From Amphiduros pacificus (taxonomy: Eukaryota; Annelida; Polychaeta; Phyllodocida; Hesionidae), in contig OX439005.1 of the NCBI GenBank assembly GCA_949316495.1, positions 30,216,217 through 30,280,216 of the forward strand: DNA of 64,000 nucleotides, in the 5' to 3' direction. Both the position numbers and the translations under genes were made by a program. Numbering within the stretch: position 1 is the stretch's first letter; the number at the start of each line of letters is the position of its first letter. The notes under the pieces were generated by a model. The model did no database searches and was not told the origin of the DNA. It saw nothing but the letters and a program-made list of their open reading frames with translations. Below, in pieces: positions 1 through 15,200 of the stretch.

Positions 1-101
1 CCTCAAAATCTTTCTAAGATCTATAGTGATCATAACATGTAATGCTTTGATAACATTCTGTGAATGACAGTTGATAGGTGTGTATTATTTGTATGTTCCA
101 G

Positions 102-212
102 ATTCCTATGATATTCAGGAAGCCAAAGTATTCTTCGAGCAGCATTACTCTCATGTGTACTATATCTTCTATGATGTATTCATCAGCTCGGAGGCCGATC
201 TCAGACAGAAAG
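102..212 (+). CDS. RALGAPA: RALGAPA exon 1 of window
   Basis: Acceptor AG at 100-101, donor GT at 213. Enters with two bases of a split codon, so an upstream exon exists; leaves in phase 1. Encodes [20 protein letters not shown], matching the vertebrate QFFDQHFSHIYYVFFENF stretch near residue 40. Confidence 0.93.
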
Positions 213-3200
213 GTAACATTAATAAATGCATATCTGGATTGAAATCAAAACTCCTGCCATCTTCTCAGAATCTTTACATTTTATAAAAAATATTGTTGCT
301 GGAAATCAAAGAAATGGTGTGTAATCTGAAAACACCAACAACAGAAATATTCTGAAAATTATTTCATTTTTTTCCTGAGAGAGTGGTTTGTCTTACATTT
401 TATGGAAATACATAAATATTATATCATATTATTCCAGCGACAAAGGCACACAGAGAAGAGTTTGAATCTGTACTCTTAATATTTGAGGTAAGTTTTAGTT
501 ATTGTAGTGACCTTTAGAATGCATGGGTGCTGGTCCTCCGTCTACAGACGGATTTCCGTCAAAATTTAAAATCCGTGAACGGAAAATCCGTCAAATCGAA
601 TCGATTCCTCCGTAAAAAAAATAATTTTGTGTCATCAAAATTGCACAAATCGACCCAAAACATCGAAAATTCAGTCGTTCGCTTACCGCTTGTGGCCGCC
701 GCCTTGTTTTGGTGTTGCGGGCTGCTTCGGTAGAGTTTGACGGATTTTGATTGGCTAATATTTTGACAACTCGGCTACCCACACCAATCGCTTTTCGGTT
801 AAGTTTGCGAGGCTCGCTTTTCGCCGAAAATGTTCCGTCAAAATTTTTTTTCTCACCAGCACCCATGAGAATGGCTAATACATTCATTCTGTGTCAAAAG
901 ATTTTTGCCAAACTTTATCTATTAGCCCTTGTAGTCATATGTTTAACATATATCAAATAGAAAAGACTTAAACATATTTATGAGACATTGGAAGAAGCTA
1001 TTTCTATTCATTTTATTCAATTTTAATGAGATAATTCTCAATTATCAACATAAAGTTCGTAACTTTTGGCCATTTTCATATCCCAATCCATTATATTCCA
1101 TATGGTACACCTTAACAATAATCTTTGTAATTTTAGGGAGAATCAAAGCATCACTGCATGTATTTATGAATCCAAATTTATTGCCATATTAAATTTCTGA
1201 TAACATATTTGCACTTAAATTGAATCACAGCTTTTGTGTAGAACTGCATCAAGGGATGCACAGAACCATGAAATATGATGGCGACGGGCATTTGTTGATT
1301 TATCATGTTTATAATTGCAGAAAATCCTGACATTATTACCCGAGTTAATTCATAAAAGATGGCAGTATCACAGTATTGGACGATTAATGAAAAAATTGTT
1401 ACATACAGGAAATTCTCTCAAAGTGAGTATTGATTCATCTTTGATAAATGGTAATGTTCATGTAGGTGTTATAGAATACCAAAGATATTTAAAATAAAAG
1501 AATAAATATTCAACTGAATGCATTGGGGCTATATTTTTTTGTTTCCAGATCAAAAAGGAAGGAATGCGTTTATTTTTATTATGGTACCAGATACTGATGG
1601 ACAATGCCACAGAGGAGTGCCACCGCACCTATGCTAGTCTGGTCCCACGTCTCGGGTCAGATGAAGCCCTAGATACCGACATATTCACAGTATCCTCGTT
1701 CCCAGACAGCACAGGTGAGTGACTCTGATGGCTCAACTTCTCATCTGCCTGGCATTAACATGGCTTTGTATTATATGATTTACTGATGATTTACACCAAG
1801 ACACTCCAGGGTTTAATCTAAAGTACTAGCCTGATGGCCACAGAGAGTTTACGGTACCTTTAGGCCAGTATAGGCCAACAGCTTTAAAACTCTACTAGCT
1901 CAGATTAAAGTGAATATCACTTTTAAAGTTTGAATTGTTTTATGTTTAGGCAGTAGATTTAGCAAAATGTTCTGAGAACATGTTAATCCTCCTCGGCCAG
2001 TGACCAAAATCCTTTAATTACAAGGCATGCGCTACAAGAACGGTTTCTGTCTACAGTGAAAGTTATAGCATTGATGTTAAAGCAAGAATTGTTTGATTAC
2101 AGGGCGAGTGTCTGCAGTAGAGATCAATGCAATGTTACCACCACAGTCAGGAGAGAAACAGCCTGATAACATCACCAAGTGGTTGCTGGAAACCCTCCTG
2201 CATCACATGGTACAAGAGGTCAGTTCTCATCTCTGTTCCTATTCTTATACACGGTACAGTGAGTATGACAAGAAACTGTAGCTGTGAGTTGTTTATTCAC
2301 ATTGTTTAAGCAGTGATAGCCATCAAAGTAGCAAAGTTTTCTGGGTGGCCATTGTTAGCCTGACTCCTTTGGTTAATTTTTATCTCTGCTTTCTTTGCCA
2401 TTTGTGACCATTTCCACATTTCATATTTGGAATAGAGATAGTAAAAATGGATACATTTGAGGATGGAAGAGGGTGGACTAAATTAAATTTATTGTTTGTA
2501 ATTTAAAGCATCCATGAAATCACAGAGGTCACAGGCAATTTTACAGAAGTTTGGGGTAAGCTAAAATGATATGTGGCAATGAAACTGTGATACGAGCAGG
2601 CTATCTCACTAAAATCATCCAAAGTACATCAACCATGGTTATTGTGTTTTGCTGCCAAGTACTGGCTGTACTTATTTGGCCACCAGGTGGTTTCATGTAT
2701 ACAAGCATGTGACCTCTATATTGGTCTGTCAGGGTGTTGGGCCTGTACCAATGTGCAAACATTAATAGACAAGCAGGCCTATGTGATCTAAATCACTCCA
2801 TTGTCCCAATCTGAAGGTGCCCTATAGTTTACAAAACTTTACTAAACAGGTGTTTGCACTTGTTCACTGGTCAGCTAAACAAATTTTCCAATGGATGACT
2901 GATCTACTTTCAAATGGCACAGAAATTTATTTAGGGGAAATATGATGGGTAATAACATTAAATCACAAAGTTTTAGTTATAACCATTTATATATGCAAGG
3001 AAAATGTGATCGAAAACCTCTTTCCATGAACGCTTTAAGAAGAACTGATGGATATCAATTTTATCTAATTTGAAAAAGGATATCAATCTAGTATCTAATT
3101 TGTCTTCAGATAGAAAATGGCAAAGATATTGAAGAGAAATATTTCATTTTTGTGAATATTCTTAAGAGAAAAAAGCTATGAATTCTTTCAACAAAACAAC

Positions 3201-6200
3201 TGAAATAAGTGTAAGAACTGAAATATCAACCAAAGTGACATCCCACAATAAAAATTCCTCATCAGTGTTTTCAAAGAGATTTCTGACAAATGGATTAACC
3301 TATTTAGCTGGTAGATTGACCTTGAGAGTGTGCATTATCATAATGCCATTTGGGGATTAGCACCTCTGTGGATGTGTTGCTGATATATGTTCTGGTAAAA
3401 TACCACTCTCAGGAGACTGAGCCAGAATTCCACTCAGCTGCTGATGCTACAAATCCTAAAGCAGCTAACATAACAAATCACTGTCTTTCCAGGAATCCAT
3501 GCAGATATAATTTCAGTTAACTGGAGGACTAACATGATTCTGATTATATCTGATAAAGATATTCACACAACTGAGATTTCAAGTAATACCTGTTATGAAT
3601 ATTAAACAATACATTGATAGACTATGTATACTCTGCACACCTGAAGTGAAAACATTGTATGAATGGGTCTTTATTGATTAAATCAGGTTTATGATGTTGA
3701 AGTGGGATATTCTGAATGAATATAGGGATGAAACTGGAAAGGTCTGTGTGAAATTCTTGAACACACAATATCTTGCAAAACTCTGTAAAAGAATCCCCGA
3801 ATTTGCTTTTTTAGCAGTTCTAATGCATATTTTATTACAGCAGTGTTACTGACTTTAATATTTAATATTTTTTAAATCTTTTTTTCAAATTTACTTGTGA
3901 ATCAGCATATCCCTGTGACAACCGATTCATGGCTCTAGTCTCTTGTGAATGGTGTAGCTGAAACTTTAATGGTTCCATATTTAGAGTTTATTCCATGATA
4001 TTCCTCCATCCATCATAGTTGTTTCCTCGCAGTATGCTCCAGAGTCCTGTGATCTTGCAATGCCAACATTGTGGTTACAACAGAGTTGCAATGCAGATAG
4101 GACATCATAATGAGACAAATAGATTTCATTTGGCACAAGGTCTAGACAGCCTGTGGACAGATACAACTGCTACAATATGATATGTTGGAAAAAGATCTGG
4201 AGCATAATAATATTTGAGTATCATTTTTTTTTAATACCGTAAGCTAATATTACAAGTGTCTTCTCAAATTCTGATCTATTTTTCTTGGCATATGAGAAAA
4301 GGGATAACATAAATTTGAGATAATATCTAAATAATTAGTTGTTTCTGATGAGGAAACTAAATTTATATGGACTTTGGGGATAATGCTGATAACCTTCCTC
4401 CATGTTCTATACCAAAACCATGATAAATGAGACAAATTCCTAATCAGTGTTAGGCGCTTGGGAACAGATTAATGGTTGGTCAAATTATGTATCTCATTCA
4501 TTATTAGAAACCCCTCCTGGGGTATAGCGAGGTGGCAAAGGGGATTTAGTGAACACAGCATTGGAAACATGTTTGAATTATCTGTTTAAAGCTGCTATTT
4601 CAGTACGGATATCTTGTCCAGGGAAGACAAGACATTTTGAGAAAGGAGATACACAAACAAGCATCATTTGCATTGAGAAATAAATACAATTTACGGGAGA
4701 ACACCTTATTACATATATTAGATTAAGTAAATGGATACCCTGACTAACAGAGCCTGTTTAATATACTATAAATAGGGGAGACATCCTTCAACCTGAGAGA
4801 CATCTCATTCAATGTATTTTACTCATTGCCTTATGAACAAGCCAAAATGATTTCTTGCCAATTGTCCAAGCTGAAGTGATATTCTCCTTTGAGTGAATTA
4901 TATCAGGCCATCTTGAGGATATGTCATTGTCCTAATACAAACTCAGTAATAATATATCTCCTATGCAAGAAGAGCGTGAACTCAAATTGCTAATGTAGTG
5001 CTAGTCATGTCAATATAAGGCTTTACATTCACCGGGGGCTCTTGACTTAACATTAATTTGTGATTGCGACTTTACATTTTTGATGTCAACTTTCCTTTAT
5101 TGATGTGTGATTGGTTGGCAATGGTTACATTAATGTTATACAGGGAATGGAGCTGTTTTGTTTATTTTACAGGCAGGGCAGACTAACTTCCTCTACTGGC
5201 CTATCAAAATGATAAAGAACAATTTTTCATAAAAGAAATTCAAATCAAACTTCCACAAACATGATAAGGGGAATGTTAATATTGTACCAAGGGAAAGTCC
5301 ATGTCTTTGTGGAATTATGATTTCAGGCATTTGTGTGATTAATGCACTTTATCATGTTTACAAACAGATAAAAAATAATCATATAAAAGTGCTTATTCAT
5401 AATTTGAAATTTTTCCATTTTCACATTGCCATCAGAAAATATTATGTGTTTATTTAACAATCATGAGTATGAGATTGTCATGATTTTGGAACCCGGATTT
5501 ATCATGATTGGTGTCCAGATATGCTGGAATTACCGATGCCATTAAGCCATTGTCCCAGTAGATGACTTAAGGTTTTATTTTGATTAGTTAAATGTTAGTC
5601 TTTGACTGACTGTTCCTTGCACAAGCAGATCATCAGCCGAGCAAATATTGATGTTCATTTCAATGTGAAGGTCATATATGAGGTGAACTTTGAACTTAAA
5701 ATATTCCTACCAAGATTTTAGTTGTGAGACAGCATATTTAACATGTCCCTGCAGTCATATTCATCGCCTAGAAGAGTCCATTTTTGGCAGGAAGTCATCA
5801 CAGATGTTTGATTACTAAGCCCCTTGATTTCAAACCCTTAAAGTATAGATCTCAAAAAGTCATACAACAGCTTGGTATGACCAAGGTGTAGTCAAAAGAT
5901 GGACCTTCATGGCAGTCACATTTTGTTGCATTACCATTGCCTTCTGGCAACAAGGACAAAGCACCATATTTTATCTGATAAAAATATCTTTTTTTGTTTG
6001 CTTTGTCATAGTCTTCAAACATGCCTTTATGGCTATGACAGCACAATCAACAAAGCAATTCACTGGTGCTCAGATGGTTATCAGAAAGTGAACATCATTT
6101 TGTGGAAAGATCAAACTCAACCTCCATCAGATATTGATGAATAAAATATCAATATTAATGATTGTATGTATCAGTGTTGGTTTTGTTGTTAAAGCAAAAT

Positions 6201-9200
6201 ATATATTTGATTCAATAGGCCCTAACAAATTACAAAATTTTACAAATTGATCGCAAGTTGCAAGTTGCATTTTAATGTTGAACTAGATGGACTTTGATCA
6301 TAGAATTTAGGAATGAGGATGTCAAACCAATTCAAATCATAGGAAGTTAAGAATAAATAAGATGTTCATCATGTCAAGGAATTTTGTTATCATGTATTAT
6401 ATTATAATATGTCAAAAACAATTTATGTATTATTTGAGAAATGGAGTGGGTATTGGAGAAAAATGATAAAATGATAGAATGAACAGCAGTGAATATAATC
6501 ATCTATAGTAGAAATGAGGATATTGATTGAATTCAGCATTGAGATGTGAAGAAAGATGTAAACTGCACTGAAACCATAGCAATTACTTACTACCTGGGAG
6601 GCCTGGCTGGCTCCCGTGGCCTCGGTACCCCAGAGAGATGTATCAGGCAATTAATATGTGGATTACACGGCCTCCATTGGGCTTCTGGGCGAGAGTGGGT
6701 CTGGGGCAAGGCAAGCTTAGATGACATAGACAACAACTCCTTGCCATTATGATAACAAGGATTGAGGGACAATCTTGTTTATCCTTTTAAGGATATTGGA
6801 AAACATTCTTTGCTACTTTATAATGTACATGAGTGGTCACCTTGAAATATGAATGCCAATTATTTGCAAGGTGTTCATGGATCATTCTTATTCAAAATAT
6901 CCATTGAATGACATTCCAAAAAATATAACAGCCTGGAGTCTTTAAAACATAGCTTATGTATCAGCCTAAAGTACTGAAAGACACAAAAAGGTCTGTCTTT
7001 AGAATAGAGAAAAAATTTTGAAGATAATATTTGGAAAGATACAAAAAAAATAAATAAAATGCACTAGTATATCTTGATATAACATTCCTGAATTATTGCT
7101 CTCATTTTATTTTTCTGCTTGGATTCATGAATGTTTTAAAAATATTTAAATTTAACATGAAAAAAACAAACTCTTATCTTTTTTTTTGACACTGAAATTA
7201 TTTTCATTATAACACAAAGTTAAACATTGATTAATATGTTAACATGTAGATGTGCGATTAGAATACTCCAAGGTAAATATTGAAATAACAATTAAAATAT
7301 GTATTTGTTTTATTTCAACCTTACACTAATCTATCTTAAAGTATGCATCATTAGAGTACTGAGTCATAATTCAATGTGTGCTTTAGAATATCATGTTTTT
7401 GTTTTCAGGTGAACAAGGTGGAATGGGGCAACAAGGAGATGCATGAGTTCAGCTTCAAGTTCCTCTTTGACAAGTTCAAACAATGCTATCTACACAACAT
7501 CTTCCCAGAGTTCAACAAGGCCACCAATATCTATGATCCTGATCTCGGTAAGTAGCAAATTATGAAAACAGATTAAAATAGCATGTCTCTTCTTCATATG
7601 GAATAACATCAGAAAAGTTTCTGTTGCAATAACAAAGTTATGATAACGTGCATAAAGCATGCCATAGTGATGAAAATTGATTTCTAGACAGATGTTTGAC
7701 AAAAACATTTGTACTTCCTGGTCAAGAAAATTAAATATTTTTATCAGGAGAACTTTGAAACTTGGGGGACAAAAAAGACTAAGACTGCAAACAAATCAGT
7801 CCAGCAAATAATGAATGGTTAATGCTAATGTACTTGTTAAACATTACAAATGTATTTGCAATAACAGATGTAGTAAAACAAATAAGAAATGCAAATTCGG
7901 AGGTCAAAAGGTGATGCATGAGATCTGACCTTATTGAGGTACTGGAAGGTAACTTGCTAGCCAACTGTGACTAAGTAGGGCAGTGATCAGGTCCCAACTT
8001 TATCACATACACAGCACTCTATAGTCTCTTGAATGTTGCTATCTCCTACTCAATACAGCCACTTGTATGAAAATATACTATAAGCTACCTAGCTGGAAGA
8101 CAGATTGACCTACATTTGGAACCATAAGTATTAAAAATAGCCTGACTTAGCTCTGCTAGTTTTGAAAGGTTTATTGTATATTTGTGTAAAGGCATTATTT
8201 AAGTAACAGCTTACACACACTTGTGTCCCCTCTCCATGGAAACTTGATTTACAATCCAGGAAGAAATTACAACATGTGTGGTGTTATACAAGGCACACAG
8301 AAGACTGTTTGTCATCTACATTCAGGCCAATGACATGGGGATAGGCCAGAGGCCTTGATATTTAGCAGTGTCTATGAATTAGATCAAAGAGCAAAGTGCA
8401 AGTGCACTTGACCAACTGCAGCACAGAGAACAAGAGTTAATGTAAAGGAATGTGGCTGTACATTATTACAGTACATTTTATGTCATTTGTCACAAGGTAT
8501 CTAGTTTTGATAGGTCAAAGATTGTCTTTTCATAAGTAGGTTACTTTTATACTACATTTTGAGAGGTCAAAAATCACAAATGCATTTTGTGAAGCTTAAC
8601 TTGCTATGTAAGCAGACCCAATCACCCTACTAATGTCTTTGTGTTGTATATGTTCTTGTTTCTTTCATTCATATATTGTTTGAATACCAAATAAGCCTAT
8701 GTGAGAGCTGAGTGTCTATAACATCACAAGACTTTTAACATCCCATAGAAAATTTTCATCATGATTTACTTTCAACATAAAGATTAATACATCAAAACAG
8801 ATTAACATAATTATACGCTCAAAATATTCTTTGTTGTAAACAAATAAATCTATGATAAATGTTATGATTCATATCAATTAAATATGGAGGGGATATTTTG
8901 GTAGATTTGCCTGACAAGCGTAGTCTGGAGCAGCTGGATGGGGGAGGCAGGACGCAGACCCTGGCTCTATGTCAGGAGGTCGTGGTCAGGTGGATGGCCC
9001 TATTCACACACAGCACCAAAAAAACAGACACTCCTACTGCTAAGTGAGTACAAACTTTGAAATATGGTAGGAAATGGTGCTTGCCCTATTAATCAGTCAG
9101 AGGATGATAAAGAATAGGAAAAGACTACAAAATTTGCTGACCCTGGTCAAATATGGCTTGCTGGGCATGAGGCTGCCCTATTACCCAAAGTGAGCATCTT

Positions 9201-12200
9201 TTGGATAGGGTGTTCAAATTTGTTCCATTTTACATTTTTTTTACTGATCGAAAAACCTAAACTTTTTGACTGGTTGAAAACCTGTTTTTCGCTTTTGGTG
9301 TGTATTTTTTGGCATATGTCCTTGTAAACTATGATATATCTTGTTTTCCCTTCTTTTTGGCCAGAAGGTGGCATTATGAGAATTGTTTGTGTATTTAGTC
9401 AAGCTAATGGAGAGAAGGGTGGTGAGGAGGGGGCAGACACGAGCACCGAGGCCCGGGAGGATGGGCAGGTTCCAGGCAGCAACACGTCTACCCTCTCCAC
9501 TGCCAGCTCCTACACCGAGAAGGACTCAGCTAGCTCCAGTGTGTGCTCAGATGATAACTCACTCACCGAGTATGACATCGTCAAGAAAGTACTCTACTCC
9601 ACTCGGGAGAACATCAATATTGTGCACGAAGTCTACAGACAGGTTAGTTTCCTCTTCTCATCTTTCTTTGAGAAACTCTTAATTGATGCAGAGTTATTTT
9701 AAAATCAAGAAAAAACTTCACCAAAATTCTCAAAGTGTTGAAAAAAAATGTTTCATCATTGAAATGTCCAATTGTGAGTTATGCTATAAATAATGTTTCT
9801 TTCAGGCTCTTTTGTTTCCATTTAATCATGCTGGCGCCATACGTCGTGTAATCAATGTGTACAAAGACTGGCTACAAGAAGAAAACAGGCCAATCTTCAT
9901 GCTTGATCAGAAGGACTCTGTCACCTCACCCATCTCACCTACACCACATATCAATACCAAAGTGCCACTCGATGATTCAGAAAAGAATTCCACCAACTTT
10001 ACATTGAAAAATATTGCCAACTTAAAGAAAGAAGACTTGATTGATGTGAGTATTGTTTTGTATTGTCATTTTATGAAAAATTAATGTTTAAGTTTTGAGC
10101 CTTTAAGTTGAAGATTTTAATCTGTTTATTAAAAAAAGACAGAATTATAAGATTTGTAACAGTCAACTAATTTCGATATTTTGCTTTGTAGGAGAATGTA
10201 AATAAAGTAAGTTTTCATGATGAATGTGCTTTCTTCTGTCACATTGTAAAAAGTTAACTAGCCAATTTATGCTTCCCCCAGGATTTGAGAAAGACTGCAA
10301 ATGACTCTTTGACAGAGATTGACCATGCATGTTTCTTTTATTTCTGTATCTTAGATGGAAATGATTAGACACGCATAAAATTTCTGAAATCTCATACCTC
10401 AATGCACATAACATTTAGATGTTATATTATTTTATTGCAAAGAATTATTTTTATATTTATATTATCAAATCTATATCAGAATAATACATGATTTGAGCCA
10501 GAAGTAGTCCACCCCTTGTTACATTTCTTGGAATAGCATGTTGTCAGATTTGTTCAATATCGAGTGATATGACAGATGTATGTCTACTAGATCTTATGTG
10601 TATAAATGTTTTTCATCTACATGAACAGTTTTTTTTTTCGCAAATCACTGCACGGTTATAGATGATAGCATTTTTTTCAACCCAATTACCACACAAGTTT
10701 TGTGTCAGTTGACAACGGATGATCTTCACCTCAAAATATTATTCCCCTCAAAGTATTAAAGCTTATGATTGTTCCATACCCTTCAGAAGTTGTTGTGTAT
10801 ACACCAAACTAAAATTGACAGAAAGATTCATATATTGAAAGGACATCATTTTGACTTAAAATTAGAGCATGTGTGGTAATGGGACAAGTTTGTATTTTAA
10901 ATCATGTTAACAGCTGAATGTACATGTACAATATATAAAGCATAGCCATTTATATCATTAAATAAAATATAAATGTGGCACAAACTAAACTATATGCTTA
11001 ATAATGTATAACAAAATAACTGTTTTTACCGGAACTGGAAAATATAGCTAAACAATATGAGCAAAACAATTTAAATATCATACACACTCACATACACAAT
11101 TCCCAAGATAAAATGTAGTGGATAGATGAAAGTAAATCAAAATATTAATTATTAGATAATGAGAGTAATGTTTAAGTTTATTTGTTAATTTATCACAAAA
11201 TATTTTTTCTGTTTATGACTTTACTTTAAATAAAAACACAATAAGATATTTAAGAAGTATACATATTGTGAGAAGTGGTGTACTCTTCTAGAGATAATTT
11301 GTATTTGATTGACAATCTTGTGTAACAATCCTTTTTAAGGGAACCGAGCCAATCCTTTCCAAAGAAAATGCAATTGAGACAACACGATCAAGGAATGAGT
11401 CCTACACACAGGCTTTAAACCACAGCCCAATAGAGGAAAACGGGAGTGTGGACAGTGGCATGAAGGCTGGGGCACAGAGGGTGCTACAGGTGTTCATCAC
11501 AAATGCCGCCAATGTCTTCCTACTTGAGCCGTCAGAGAAGGAGATCCTACTGGAGGAACAGGTTGACATGTGTAAGCGGGTCCTCAACATCTACCGCTAT
11601 ATGGTCATGAACCACCACCTCGAGCAGAAAACATGGTACGTAGCTCTTCTTGTAGAGTTATAGCTTAATCAGAAAACATTGTACGTAACTCTTCTTGTAG
11701 AGGTAAATCTTAATCAGAAAACATGGTACGTAACTCTTCTTGTAGAGTTGAATCTTAATCAGAAAACATGGTACGTAACTCTTCTTGTAGAGTTATAGCT
11801 TAATCAGAAAACATGGTACATAACTCTTCTTGTAGAGTTATAGCTTAATCAGAAAACATGGTACGTAGCTCTTCTTGTAGAGTTATAGCTTAATCAGAAA
11901 ACATGGTATGTACCTCTTCTTGTAGAGTTAAACAGAAAACATGGTACGTAACTCTTCTTGTAGAGTTTAATCTTAAACAGAAAACATGGTACGTAACTCT
12001 TCTTGTAGAGTTATAGCTTAATCAGAAAACATGGTACGTAACTCTTCTTGTAGAGTTATAGCTTAATCAGAAAACATTGTACGTAACTCTTCTTGTAGAG
12101 GTAAATCTTAATCAGAAAACATGGTACGTAACTCTTCTTGTAGAGTTATAGCTTAATCAGAAAACATGGTACGTAACTCTTCTTGTAGAGTTATAGCTTA

Positions 12201-15200
12201 ATCAGAAAACATGGTACGTAACTCTTCTTGTAGAGTTATAGCTTAATCAGAAAACATGGTACGTAACTCTTCTTGTAGAGTTATAGCTTAATCAGAAAAC
12301 ATGGTACGTAACTCTTCTTGTAGAGTTATAGCTTAATCAGAAAACATGGTACGTTACTCTTCTTGTAGAGTTATAGCTTAATCAGAAAACATGGTACGTA
12401 ACTCTTCTTGTAGAGTTATAGCTTAGTCAGAAAACATGGTACGTAACTCTTCTTGTAGAGTTATAGCTTAATCAGAAAACATGGTACGTAACTCTTCTTG
12501 TAGAGTTATAGCTTAATCAGAAAACATGGTACATAGCTCTTTTTGTCGAGTTAAATCTTAAACAGAAAACATGGTACTCTTCTTGTAGAGTTATATCTTT
12601 AGCATACATGGTAAGTAGCTCATCTTGTTGAGCAAGATGTCAAGCAGAAAGCATGGTAGGCATCTCACCTTGTTGAGTAAGATATCAGGCAGAAAAAAAT
12701 CTTATATTAATCAAATATTTTTATTATTTTTAACTTTCAGGGAGCAGTTACTGCTTGTGCTGTTGAAAATCACCTCTGGTGTGTTAAGTGAGATTCCCCC
12801 CAACCACCGGGAAAGGTCACGAGGGGGTCGTCTAGCTGCTCCATTATTCCAAGTAAGCTATTTATTATGCTGTCAAATATATATTATTTAAATATTTATA
12901 AAAATTTAAATGCTTTTTTATATTTTTTTTTAATTGGTCAATACATTCATGGTCTGAGAAGATAGAAGCATCATGAACAAGAATTGACCAAAAAGAAATT
13001 TGACTTTGCCTCGGGACTGCTTGAAGTACAGACCAGTCTCGGCCGAGGGGTCAGACATGTTAAAATAATGTCATATATTGTCACTAGAAAACCTACTAAA
13101 CTGAAAATTGAGAAATTTGGATTAAAAATATGGATTTGTGATTGTGGATAACAAATGTGTTAATGGTATTGTTTTCCAGACCTTGATAGTGACTTGGATA
13201 AAGGCAAACTTAAATGTGTTTATATCTGCTGAGTTGTGGAATCAGTTCCTTAAAGTCATCTCCTCCCTCACTCAATGGGTGGAACTCATAAGAGAATGGG
13301 CCGTGAGTATTATACAAATTAGCAGAATTACTGTTATCATAGTTTTGTTATCCCAAAATCTAATTGGAATTAAAAGGGGTCATTTCAAAAATAAAATATT
13401 GCAGACAAGTTTAATATTATGACTTGGAGAGCATCTCTCCGGTCTCTGAATTGAATAAAACAGCTAAACAATAAATGAAAAATAATCATTCAGGTTTTCA
13501 ATGACTGTTCTCTTGTTCACAAAATCAGATAAGTAATTGGATATTTTTGACAGCGATGGGAAATCAAATCAATAATTTTATATTTTAGAAAACCATGGAG
13601 ACTCTGACTCGTGTGTTGGCGCGTCAAGTATATAATCTCGACCTTAGTGATCTGCCGCTGGATCGGCTCAGTGAACAGAAAGAAAAGCGCAGGCGTGGAA
13701 CTAAAATACATGGTATGTTTAATACCTTCGTAATATTGAATATAACATATGCTAGAAACAGCTTCAAATCATATTGATCTCATATAGAACATTTGATATC
13801 TTTTTAAAATGCATATTGAAAAAAAAAAGTTCAGTTCAAATTGGGGAAATAATTTGCAAAATAAATATGATTATGTTATCAGGTTCACCAAAGTCCCGGA
13901 TTCGGACTTTTTCACGTGGTTGGAGTAGACATGAGCCAGTGGATGGGCTGAAGGAACGTCTCAACATTCAGAAGTCTCTGGGCCCCAGTCCGCTGGCCCA
14001 GACCCCTGAACTGACGGAAAGTGAGCTGAGACACAGCACGCCAGTCAGCGACAGTGAGCTGAATGGCACGTCTGCCCGGCGGTCTCCCCGGGCTGATATT
14101 ACCCGGCAGAGGTCACTGAGTCAGGAGCAGAGCCCTTCACATGTCAGGCACGCCCTAGGCTCTGAGGCTCAGCCCCTCATGAGGAGCAGCAGTGACACTG
14201 ATCTCGTCCTGGCAGACTCAGAAAGTAAACGAGGTGGGTCTCTTACTGATGTCGGTAAAAACCACACATTTTTGGCCATACAAAATCATTGACAAACTAT
14301 AAAAAATTCTGAAAAAAATATACTGTACTGTTTAAAATAATGTTGTTCACATAAGGTTCTTAAATATTCTTGCAGGAAATTTGAAAAAATTGGCTATAAA
14401 ATTAGACTAAGGACGCTTTACACATTCAGTGTGCCAAGATTATGAAAAATAAGTATAAGCTCAGTATGGCACAGTGTAAGCATTTAGTAAAAGTATATCA
14501 TTTATAAATAACAATGATGATATTATGATGACTCACTGAATAACTTATCATTTGTAGTGAGCACTTACAGCACACCAGGCGACACTACTGACCTGTCAGT
14601 TAATCGCGCCGAAAGTAGCAGTCTGGCCGAGGAGGTTCTAGGTGGGTGTAATATTGTTAATAGGAACATGATATTAAGATGCACAGTAGTAATCAAATAA
14701 AAGCACCAAATAGGATTAATTGTAACAATATTATATTGGATATACTAAGAAATCTAAAAATAAGATAAATGGAAAGATTGTATTTATAAACCAGGATAAA
14801 TATCTCAGCATGTTTAAATCAAATATATCTTATCCTCCCCCAAATTATTTGTTTTCTGTGCTTTTAAATGTCTGCTGTTGACTGTTTCAAGAGCTTTTAA
14901 TTTTCATTTAATAATCAAGTGTAAAAAATATGAAATTAACATGGAATGAAAATAGTACTATTTAGATTGATGCAATTTGGTTTAATATAGAAACCTGCAT
15001 ATTTATGTGGCTTCAATCTATCTGGGATTTTATGTTGGTTAAAGAAACCAATTGTACCATTGATTTATTTAATATCATTAATTTGGAATGATTGATTAGC
15101 AAGTGGGAGTCTAGTGTTAGATATTTTATAAAGACACCTACATTTCATGCTAAAGCTTCCAGTATAAGGATTGTTTAATATCAGAACATGCCTGCCCTTA

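Noticed and set aside
9365-9398. Earlier acceptor CCAG at 9361-9364 for exon 8
   Set aside because: It would put the conserved downstream peptide out of frame with exon 7; 9398 keeps phase.
11448-11663. Possible independent small gene starting at 11448
   Set aside because: It is the in-frame interior of exon 11 running past the donor into the array.
11625-12690. CRISPR-like array
   Set aside because: Units abut without unique spacers and the setting is an animal intron.
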